From: Batillaria attramentaria
Lineage: Eukaryota > Mollusca > Gastropoda > Batillariidae
DNA: 64,000 nt
NCBI GenBank assembly: GCA_018292915.2
Contig: JACVVK020000228.1
Span: 662,501 to 726,500 of the forward strand
Direction of reading: 5' to 3'
Positions 62,230 to 64,000 of this stretch are shown one piece after another (within the stretch, counting starts at the first letter, position 1; each line of letters begins with the position of its first letter). The translations under genes were made by a program, and so were the position numbers. Below the pieces are notes generated by a model. That model saw only the letters and a list, made by a program, of their open reading frames with translations, was not told where the DNA came from and made no database searches.

Positions 62230-62820
62230 CGCAGTAACTCCAACGGCCACGTTAGGTCACGTGACTAAGATACCTAAGATTTTGAAATAGAAGCACCATG
62301 TCGCTCTCACAAATAAGGCAACGTGAAATTCCGTTGAAGTTTTAAACAAAATGTCTGGGCAATAGCCTCGTGTAGCCTGTAGATAAAATAGTTTGTCTGT
62401 ATTTCTGTTTCAGAACACCAACAGCGACCACTCCCACCAAAGCCAGATGAGTTTTACCTCCCCTTACGTGCCCGACAAAGTCAAGTTGCAAACGAATACG
62501 ACTATCTGCACCCAGTGGAACCGGCCGACGACTATCTGCACCTAGTCAACCCGACCGACGATTACACGCACCTGGTCAAACCGAGTCAAGATGCAAACGA
62601 ATACCAGCATTTGCACCCAGTCAAACCTGCTGATGACTATCTGCAACCGGCCAAACCGAACGACGACTATCTGCACCCAATGAAACCGGCCGATGACTAT
62701 CTGCATCCAGTCAAACCGGCCGACGACTATCTGCACCCAGTCAAACCGGCCGACGACTATCTGCACCCAGTCAAACCGGCTGACGACTATCTGCACCCAG
62801 TCAAACCGAACGACGATTAG
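37351..62820 (+). CDS. Receptor C: CUB–YWTD propeller–EGF–Ig–Ig–TM receptor with YxxP tail array
   Basis: Fourteen exons (37351-37420, 46377-46558, 48458-48614, 51221-51454, 53105-53273, 53947-54074, 54522-54681, 55451-55575, 56406-56516, 57076-57372, 59200-59508, 60120-60245, 61070-61264, 62414-62820) total 2670 nt, 889 codons plus TAG, with all junctions in phase. Approximate residues: signal peptide 1-23, CUB 24-136, propeller 137-408, EGF 409-445, Ig-like 446-544 and 545-647, TM about 660-687, cytoplasmic 688-889. The tail starts with a basic stretch containing KRGRPRRPRP, then YSEP, an SH3-type RPLPPKP, and DDYLHP units (seven YxxP in the last exon). The array is cut by a TAG inside a repeat, and further units continue after it. 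It is a paralogue of B in tandem, and its first intron hosts a separate intronless gene. The role as a phosphotyrosine-docking receptor is inferred. Confidence 0.85.
37421..38525. other. Receptor C intron 1, 5' part
   Basis: CT tracts at 37486-37515 and 37679-37708, a minus-strand SINE-A (37726-37840, internal deletion), an 85-bp TG tract (37864-37947), and 38225-38330, which is the reverse of the repeat at 7226. The ~190 bp before 38526 should hold the promoter of the nested gene, but no clear TATA box is visible. Confidence 0.6.
38526..40010 (+). CDS. Intronless gene: secreted EGF-repeat protein, probably GPI-anchored
   Basis: 494 codons, one exon, inside intron 1 of receptor C on the same strand. 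ATG at 38526 has A at -3, with an upstream stop in frame. Residues 1-25 form a signal peptide (R-T-V-L-A-A-L-V-T-V-V core, likely cut after S-I-A). About nine EGF-like modules follow (residues about 41-430), typically C-x-x-x-x-C-P-P-P-A-x-C ... G-x-C-x-C-x-x-G-Y/F. The remainder is a Lys/Asp/Ser-rich linker with S-S-S-S-A-A and a C-terminal hydrophobic tail (W-S-T-A-A-I-A-V-V-L-H-L-L-F) with no cytoplasmic residues, as expected for a GPI-anchor signal. One N-glycosylation sequon (NES) is visible. A single exon in an intron-rich locus suggests a retrogene. Role unknown; an extracellular adhesion or ligand-binding function is plausible. Confidence 0.9.
   Translation: MRSLPRTVLAALVTVVCTFGPSIAQETPVNTFKLRNEESVCRSCSKDRGECTDRICTCKEGYEAIPVLQRCVRRSFQVENCDATAFVGNCPGTCTGSNTCVCKTGQIAEGQNCGEYSIADPEGDCAGEEKTGRVCSLGRGKCFSNTCYCTEDLDTIEFTLAARGDCFVPAFPLDACNDNVCPPPARCESGKCECGAGYFHSPGTQRCYQTWFKQPLCDESNCPPPAMCDKTGTVCQCRVMFYFADKYRCMRSGFMYYSIDPCNESVCANGKCMEIWGNPSCVCNPGFFADGSNRMSEYRCFKGHFTAETFSQCPKGDKECGIHGICQGGDCVCKEGFVTMHNRCVKTMFSGATCDGSDANCPASVGICRRSWCKCKAGFFADGTNCVKNSFPDTCTTGAVCGDHGQCVGGSLCVCDLEFVVKDGKCVEGVEKIGMANNADGDAGGKDTRKDTTKAGQREASSDRSSSSAAPCITSCPWTLWSTAAIAVVLHLLF
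40395..40545. repeat. A-rich tract with AATAAA downstream of the EGF gene
   Basis: Poly-C/poly-A runs, then ACAATAAAAGT (AATAAA at 40495-40500) followed by long oligo-A. This could be the 3' processing signal and relic poly(A) tail of the nested gene. Confidence 0.5.
40800..41090 (-). mobile_element. (CA)n and minus-strand SINE-A fragment
   Basis: CA run 40800-40850, GA run 40978-41000, then 41005-41087 matching the SINE-A body in reverse (GTGGGTGTCTGGGAGTTTAACG ... GGGGCAACGAGAAAAAGGCC). Confidence 0.75.
41500..43740 (+). pseudogene. Degenerate ORF remnants of an unidentified element
   Basis: Short open stretches in shifting frames (41773-41958, 42062-42478, 43146-43643) with protein-like composition: a basic start M-P-S-T-R-S-A-T-V-K-S, a segment F-K-A-G-L-N-R-V-H-Y-W-R-Q-V-L-Y, and a coiled-coil-like end (L-A-E-S-T-T-T-I-S-S-L-R-I-E-L-S-K-V-N-K). 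No family recognised. The pattern of nearby stops and frameshifts suggests a decayed mobile-element gene, perhaps ORF1/gag-like. Low certainty. Confidence 0.3.
43281..43484 (+). repeat. 51-bp tandem repeat, four copies
   Basis: The unit ACCGTCACGCCAGCCTCTTT plus 31 bp, nearly perfect, encodes T-V-T-P-A-S-F-A-I-L-A-D-S-A-A-H-T in one frame. Confidence 0.95.
43745..45026. other. Receptor C intron 1, unrecognised part
   Basis: Contains a perfect 30-bp palindrome (44246-44275, AAAGTTGTTTCTCTA and its complement) that may be the end of a dispersed element also glimpsed at 45938-45955, and a TG tract (44457-44484). No gene seen. Confidence 0.5.
45027..45365. repeat. Tandem duplication, unit ~185 bp
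   Basis: TTTCACCAGCCCTCTAGATC starts both copies (about 45028 and 45212). Each continues with AACAGGGAAATCACAAGACA and ends GCTGACGTCAAA...TTAGTTCAC. Confidence 0.85.
45374..45697 (+). mobile_element. (CT)n tracts and SINE-A copy
   Basis: CT at 45374-45401 and 45463-45519, then a full SINE-A from 45520 (GGGGAGCCAGGGTGGCCGAA) to the CACCC tail at 45697. Confidence 0.85.
45983..46300 (+). mobile_element. LINE 3'-end fragments
   Basis: 45985-46065 (CTAGCAGGACAGCTTGTACT ... AAAACGTTTCA then ATC repeats) and 46226-46300 (TAGCAGGACTGTTTGTAACA ... then CTA repeats) match the 3' end of the LINE at 10545-11950. Confidence 0.7.
46377..46558 (+). CDS. Receptor C exon 2: CUB domain, first half
   Basis: Acceptor AATTTCAG and donor GTGAGA. 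Encodes C-G-G-T-F ... F-Q-S-P-G-F-P-H-G-Y ... D-C-V-Y-V-I ... H-F-D-L-E ... C-P-S-D-F. 182 nt, as in B. Confidence 0.9.
46757..46892. mobile_element. Small MITE-like element
   Basis: Ends TTAAACCAAGGGAGATAAT and ATTATCTACCTTGGTTTA are inverted; about 135 bp between CUB exons of receptor C. Confidence 0.55.
46893..47665 (-). mobile_element. SINE-B copy, minus strand, interrupted
   Basis: Body in reverse (ATTCTCTCACACGGTGGACA ... CGGTCGGCCCGAATGAACGG) to 47210; the tRNA-like head resumes at 47613 (CCCTAGTGGGACGCGAACC). The interruption is a separate MITE. Confidence 0.75.
47211..47613. mobile_element. MITE family 5, inserted in SINE-B
   Basis: Terminal inverted repeats GGCCCGATGCACACGAG / CTCGTGTGCATCGGGCC. 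GC-rich interior with multiple TGCTGCCG/CGGCGGC motifs; no ORF of note. It splits the SINE head at AATTCTT/GCCCTAG. Confidence 0.85.
47669..48075 (+). mobile_element. SINE-B copy, plus strand
   Basis: Complete: GGTGGGTGGTCTAGTGGTTA head, CACCACGTGATTGTAATGTG, AAAGCGCCGATACAATACTC and (ATT)n tail. Lies head-to-head with the preceding minus copy. Confidence 0.88.
48458..48614 (+). CDS. Receptor C exon 3: CUB domain, second half
   Basis: Acceptor CTCAACAG and donor GTCAGT. Encodes V-R-D-G-N-S ... R-V-C-N ... N-Y-M-W-I-R-F-R-S-D ... G-F-K-A-S-Y-T-S. 157 nt, as in B. Confidence 0.88.
48683..48748. repeat. (CA)n microsatellite
   Basis: Pure CA run just after receptor C exon 3. Confidence 0.95.
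49012..49648. mobile_element. Foldback element with ~300-bp inverted arms
   Basis: The left arm 49012-49311 and right arm 49347-49648 are imperfect reverse complements (for example AACGTGTAGCAGCGGCCCTT versus AAGGGCCGCTGCTACACGTT, and TTAATTAGGG versus CCCTAATTAA), with only about 35 nt between them. No transposase. A transcript would form a long hairpin inside the receptor C pre-mRNA. Confidence 0.85.
49796..49979 (+). CDS. SAP-domain ORF (first exon or fragment)
   Basis: ATG GCG AGC start. Encodes a SAP motif: I-K-S-M-K-V-P-E-L-K-K-Y-L-K-D-R-G-V-R-F-S followed by Y-T-K-A-Q-L-I-T-L-A-L-E-A. SAP modules bind AT-rich DNA. A GT donor follows at 49980 (GTAGGC), and the unspliced frame stops at 49993. 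No continuation was found. It may be a fragment of a mobile or YqaJ-type repeat gene, or a nested gene's first exon. Confidence 0.55.
50057..50308 (-). pseudogene. THAP zinc-finger-like remnant, minus strand
   Basis: The frame gives A-A-K-M-W-I-K-A-I-R-R-Q-N ... W-P-S-V-C-S-R-H-F-V-G-Y, the C-terminal half of a THAP C2CH finger. An M-P-H-Y-H-C-V-A start lies just upstream in another frame with the middle missing, so the domain is deleted or frameshifted. Often found in transposon-derived genes. Confidence 0.5.
50430..51100 (+). mobile_element. L2/CR1-like LINE, 3' fragment
   Basis: The ORF to 50876 encodes L-Q-R-V-Q-N-S-A-A-R-L-I ... L-H-W-L-P-V-K-F-R-I-Q-Y-K ... F-A-A-P-S-L-W-N-A-L-P, the C terminus of an L2/CR1-group reverse transcriptase polyprotein. 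A 75-bp TG run (50908-50985) and a 3' tail GCGCTATATAAGTACAATTC + (ATT)n follow. Confidence 0.8.
51221..51454 (+). CDS. Receptor C exon 4: YWTD blades
   Basis: Acceptor CCATTTTCAG. Encodes F-F-L-I-T-S-S-E-G-K-I-Y-R-M-D ... P-I-A-V-D-Y-D-P-V-E-D-R-L-Y-W-T-D. 234 nt, as in B. Donor GTGGGT. Confidence 0.95.
51475..51517. repeat. (TTTG)n microsatellite
   Basis: Immediately after receptor C exon 4. Confidence 0.95.
51540..53100. repeat. CTTACC-type minisatellite, split by MITE and SINE-A
   Basis: Degenerate units such as TACCTTACCTTGTCCTGT and ACCTCACCATGCCTTACC fill 51700-52196 and 52796-53100, up to the exon 5 acceptor. A 5'-truncated SINE-A lies at 51585-51692. Confidence 0.8.
52196..52795. 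mobile_element. MITE family 2, copy 2
   Basis: Same inverted termini as 29666-30197 (AAGGCCGTTCTTAACCGGGC and its complement) but in opposite internal orientation; inserted into the minisatellite. Confidence 0.85.
53105..53273 (+). CDS. Receptor C exon 5: YWTD blade
   Basis: Acceptor TCTTCCAG and donor GTGAGT. Encodes I-P-D-G-L-A-I-D-P-L-S-R-L-V-F-Y-S-D-S ... P-R-A-I-V-L-D-T-M-N-G. 169 nt, as in B. Confidence 0.95.
53577..53600 (+). other. Retroelement-type motif resembling a hammerhead core
   Basis: CTGAGGA, a GGC-GAAA-GCC hairpin, then GAAAC. It resembles the conserved strands of a hammerhead ribozyme (CUGANGA ... GAAA), but there is an extra A before stem II and no obvious stems I and III. 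Confidence 0.25.
53947..54074 (+). CDS. Receptor C exon 6: YWTD blade
   Basis: Acceptor GTAATGCAG and donor GTAAGT. Encodes [20 protein letters not shown]. 128 nt, as in B. Confidence 0.95.
54221..54288. repeat. (TG)n microsatellite
   Basis: In the receptor C exon 6-7 intron. Just upstream the segment CACTCAATGCTTTGGCCATTGACACTGACAGTA is copied three times from the exon 6 end (54050-54200). Confidence 0.9.
54522..54681 (+). CDS. Receptor C exon 7: YWTD blade
   Basis: Acceptor TTCCATCAG. Encodes Q-R-L-Y-W-V-D-A-G-T-D-L-V-E-S-S ... L-Y-A-T-D-W-T-K-A-G. 160 nt in all paralogues. Confidence 0.95.
54793..54910 (+). mobile_element. SINE-A copy, 5'-truncated
   Basis: CGAATCCCTGCTGGGGCCAA through GTGGTGGAAAAGGACGTTAAA to the CACCC tail. 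Confidence 0.75.
55106..55437. repeat. (CT)n, SINE-A tail pieces and (TG)n
   Basis: Three CT runs alternate with GGACGTTAAACC-type SINE-A tail fragments, followed by a ~90-bp TG run ending just before the exon 8 acceptor. Confidence 0.85.
55451..55575 (+). CDS. Receptor C exon 8: last YWTD blade
   Basis: Acceptor CTACCTCAG. Encodes E-E-S-Y-I-H-R-Q-A-T-D-G-S ... R-L-N-D-I-H-V-Y-A-D-D-I-W-Q-R-G. 125 nt, as in A and B. It follows a ~90-bp TG tract. Confidence 0.92.
55618..55765 (+). pseudogene. Degenerate duplicates of the 3' end of receptor C exon 8
   Basis: Two copies of a CATACACATATTTGTG... GATATCTGCCAAAGAGGT-type segment (about 55622-55667 and 55725-55765), with intron sequence between them that is also duplicated (TTTTATTTTTCTATGGGTACT). 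A further fragment lies at 56224-56250. Frames are broken, so they are relics. Confidence 0.65.
55815..56225 (+). mobile_element. SINE-B copy (diverged)
   Basis: GGCGGTCTAGTGGTTAAAAT head, GGGCCGACCGTCGGGGG, CACCACATGGTTGAAATGTG, with an (ATC)n tail at 56195-56224. Confidence 0.8.
56290..56341. repeat. (TG)n microsatellite
   Basis: In the exon 8-9 intron of receptor C. Confidence 0.95.
56406..56516 (+). CDS. Receptor C exon 9: EGF-like module
   Basis: Acceptor ATTTCATAG and donor GTCAGT. Encodes G-P-N-G-C-G-S-N-N-G-G-C-R-Y-F-C-I-P-S-P-G-N. 111 nt, as in B. Confidence 0.95.
   Translation, partial: DPTDAVATTEAAGTSVFRLQATLSSACVLTLRQTVS
56625..56741. repeat. 28-bp tandem repeat, about four copies
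   Basis: Unit GTTCCTGCTCTGACCTCTGT + CCCATTCA, nearly perfect. Confidence 0.95.
57076..57372 (+). CDS. Receptor C exon 10: Ig-like domain 1
   Basis: Acceptor TATGCATAG and donor GTGAGT. Shares I-I-T-G-P-x-P-F-D with B, then M-T-L-T-C ... M-T-W-S-V ... D-D-G-K-V-V-T-C. The Thr-rich linker is shorter than in B. Confidence 0.88.
57575..57695 (-). mobile_element. SINE-B fragment, minus strand
   Basis: GAGAGAATCCCCGG, CCATACGAGAAAGAAAAATT and a reversed head with GACTGGAACCTGACCTC; internally deleted. Confidence 0.65.
57957..58283. mobile_element. MITE family 1, copy 2
   Basis: Termini AAGCCGGCTCTCAACTGGGC and GCCCAGTTAAGAGTAAGCTT. Interior inverted relative to 530-834. Confidence 0.75.
58697..59110 (-). 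mobile_element. (TTTG)n and complete SINE-D copy, minus strand
   Basis: TTTG run 58697-58744; the SINE body 58795-59000 matches 6400-6612. The right end reads in reverse as a tRNA-like head (CCGGCCCCCGTAGTGCAGTG, GGTTAGCAGC). Confidence 0.75.
59200..59508 (+). CDS. Receptor C exon 11: Ig-like domain 2
   Basis: Acceptor GATTTACAG and donor GTAAAT. Encodes P-P-A-I-H-G-Y-K-T-G ... M-T-C-L-V-R-G-G-K-P-L-V-T-S-V ... A-E-D-D-G-M-R-C-T-C-T-A-E-W. 309 nt versus 297 in B. Confidence 0.9.
59605..60040. repeat. TTTG/TTG/poly-G low-complexity intron
   Basis: G/T-only sequence, ended by (GAC/GAT)n at 60080-60108 just before the transmembrane exon of receptor C. Confidence 0.9.
60120..60245 (+). CDS. Receptor C exon 12: transmembrane helix
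   Basis: Acceptor ATGTTGCAG and donor GTGAGT. Encodes a small-residue stub, then AVGGAIGGVLIIIAVTLVVI and FLIWRR. 126 nt, as in B. Confidence 0.92.
60246..61069. mobile_element. Receptor C intron 12 with TTG, poly-A and SINE-A
   Basis: (TTG)n at 60281-60314, poly-C/A at 60389-60424, (ATC)n at 60817-60843, a 5'-truncated SINE-A at 60838-60978 and a TCATCG run at 60980-61032. No additional exon is evident. Confidence 0.7.
61070..61264 (+). CDS. Receptor C exon 13: basic juxtamembrane tail with YSEP
   Basis: Acceptor CTGTTCTCAG and donor GTAAGT, phase 1-1. Encodes S-G-R-R-K-R-G-R-P-R-R-P-R-P then S-R-Y-S-E-P-G-P and Gly/Pro-rich sequence to R-N-A-P. YSEP sits at the position of YDVP (A) and YEHP (B). 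KRGRPRRP resembles an AT-hook or nuclear localisation motif. Confidence 0.8.
61458..61920 (+). mobile_element. SINE-B copy with rearranged middle
   Basis: Head 61458-61572 (GGTCGGTGGTCTAGTGGTCA). After GTTCATTCGGGC the expected body is replaced by C-rich sequence, and the family 3' part resumes at about 61838 (GCAATTCTAACTTCCGAAAT, CACCACGTGATTGTAATGTG). Confidence 0.65.
62177..62227. repeat. (TG)n microsatellite
   Basis: In the last intron of receptor C. Confidence 0.95.
62414..62820 (+). CDS. Receptor C exon 14: SH3-type motif and DDYLHP tail array
   Basis: Acceptor GTTTCAG. Starts E-H-Q-Q-R-P-L-P-P-K-P-D-E-F-Y, fitting the class I SH3 ligand pattern RxxPxxP. It then encodes about ten 10-residue units, several diverged (DYLHLV, DYTHLV, YQHLHP, DYLQP) and the last five regular, ending N-D-D-TAG at 62818-62820. 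Confidence 0.88.
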
Positions 62821-62942
62821 CTACACCCAGTCAAACCGGCCGACGACTATCTGCACCCAGTAAAACCAGCCGACGACTATCTGCACCCTGTCAAACCGGC
62901 CGACGACTATCTGCACCCAATCAAACCGGCCAACGATTAGCT
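62821..62942 (+). repeat. Untranslated continuation of the receptor C tail array
   Basis: After TAG the same 30-bp unit continues in frame for three more DDYLHPxKPA units and then a second GATTAG. Both stops occur in the same unit context (ACGATTAGCT), suggesting that a stop-bearing terminal unit was duplicated into the array. Confidence 0.85.
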
Positions 62943-63239
62943 GCACCTAGGCTAACCCTGACTGAAGCATTTTCAGGGGTAACTGTGATGCTTTAGGCTA
63001 ACAGGGAATACAGACACATACGCTTATCTCAAACACGGATGATTCGAAGCAAAAACTTTTTCCTGGCCAAACTTGCTTTTTGTATGACTCAATGTTCCAC
63101 TGATAAGTCGAACGGGTTACTCGAAAACGTATAAGCCAAAGTTCAGTTATCTCAGACAAAATTTTCCATTTTTGATTCGGACAAGTCGAAGCAGTCAGCT
63201 GGTGCGTGTGGTACTCACATGATGGTTAAGCAATTGTTT
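62943..63239. other. Receptor C 3' flank
   Basis: No repeat, ORF or poly(A) signal recognised; probably 3' UTR or spacer. Confidence 0.4.
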
Positions 63240-63653
63240 TAGGGTTATGGTTCGGGTTAGTAATGCCAGGGTTAGGGTTAGTAGTGCCAGGGTTAGGGTC
63301 CGGGTTAGTAATGCCAGGATTAGGGTTTGGGTTAGTTGTGCCAGGGTTAGGGTTCGTAGTGCCTGGGTTAGGGTTAGTAATGCCAGGGTTTGGGTTTGGG
63401 TTAGTTGTGCCAGGGTTAGGGTTCGTAGTGCCAGGGTTAGGGTTAGGGTCAGTAATGCCAGGGTTTGGGTTTGGGTTAGTTGTGCCAGGGTTAGGGTTCG
63501 TAGTGCCTGGGTTAGGGTTAGGGTCAGTAATGCCAGGGTTTGGGTTTGGGTTAGTTGTGCCAGGGTTAGGGTTCGTAGTGCCAGGGTTAGGGTTAGTAAT
63601 GCCAGGGTTAGGGTTAGTAGTGCCAGGGTTAGGGTTAGTAATGCCAGTCGTCA
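63240..63653. repeat. TTAGGG-containing minisatellite
   Basis: Units GTTAGTAATGCCAGGGTTAG and variants (GTTCGTAGTGCC, TTGTGCC), each with one or two GGGTTA motifs, about 415 bp. A telomere-like motif embedded in a higher-order interstitial repeat. Confidence 0.9.
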
Positions 63654-64000
63654 AACAGCGCCTACTGACACAAAATCTTCAGATAGTCTTAAAATTTTCC
63701 AATACAAGTCATGTTCTGTGATGTGTTTTATTTTTATTTTTTTCTTATTTTTTTTTATCGGAAGTGAAGCTGGAAATTTATCATGGATTTTGACGATCGC
63801 TGGAAATACCCACACAAGTGTACTTGTGTTCTTGTACACAAAACTACAAGTCCTGACGAGCAATGTGCTCATTTGTGAGCGTCTATCATACGTTTATGTG
63901 TAATTTTGTATATATGCCCACTCCGTATGCGATAGAAATGCATTCTGTTTTTCCTGAATGGTTTCAGAATTTCTACACTCTTGTGACAACCCCAGCAGCA
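63654..64000. other. Right-edge spacer
   Basis: No gene or repeat recognised. A CAAGTGTACTTGTG short palindrome occurs at about 63815. Confidence 0.4.

Noticed and set aside
63226..63903. Tandem-repeat proteins (NPGTTNPNP and VRVSNAR ORFs)
   Set aside because: Both strands are open through a telomere-like minisatellite; there is no start context or signal for a real gene.

Overview
This window is animal nuclear DNA. The genes have many short exons with GT–AG introns. It is full of microsatellites ((TG)n, (TC)n, TTTG/TTG tracts), tRNA-derived SINEs with poly-(ATT) or (CACCC) tails, MITE-like elements and non-LTR retrotransposon fragments. No prokaryotic signals (operons, Shine-Dalgarno sites) are visible. 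This composition, with the domain mix (CUB, LDLR YWTD propeller, EGF, Ig, THAP, SAP), fits a lophotrochozoan, most likely a marine mollusc such as a gastropod. The taxon is an inference and is not proven by any single sequence.

The main content is a head-to-tail array of three paralogous single-pass receptor genes, all on the + strand, which I call A, B and C. Receptor A (exons 70-6037) is cut off at its 5' end by the window edge. Receptor B (16272-34820) and receptor C (37351-62820) can be assembled completely as 14 coding exons each (929 and 889 codons by my exon sums). All splice phases agree, and 10 of 14 exons have identical lengths in B and C. The predicted architecture of B and C is signal peptide, CUB domain (two exons), six-bladed YWTD beta-propeller (five exons), EGF module, two Ig-like domains, a transmembrane helix, a juxtamembrane exon and a terminal cytoplasmic exon. 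Receptor A has the propeller end, EGF, transmembrane and tail exons but no Ig exon that I can find.

The unusual part is the cytoplasmic tail. In B and C the last exon encodes a tandem array of about 10-residue units with the core DDYLHPVKPA, so the tail carries many YxxP motifs (about 15 in B, about 8 in C). A has a single YDVP and a degenerate YLHA. YxxP is the established Crk/CrkL SH2 ligand after tyrosine phosphorylation, best known from the p130Cas substrate domain. The inferred picture is a family of extracellular-ligand receptors that carry a Cas-like phosphotyrosine docking array and differ in docking-site number.

Layout: 1-6037 receptor A 3' half; 6038-16271 intergenic repeats with a 5'-truncated non-LTR retrotransposon (10545-11950); 16272-34820 receptor B; 34821-37350 short intergenic with a perfect hairpin; 37351-62820 receptor C. 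Intron 1 of C contains a complete intronless gene (38526-40010) for a secreted, probably GPI-anchored protein of about nine EGF-like modules. Another C intron contains a ~300-bp-arm foldback element, a SAP-domain ORF, a THAP-like remnant and an L2/CR1-like LINE 3' end. Downstream of C there is a telomere-motif minisatellite (63240-63653). Introns and spacers are dominated by repeats, often nested in one another.
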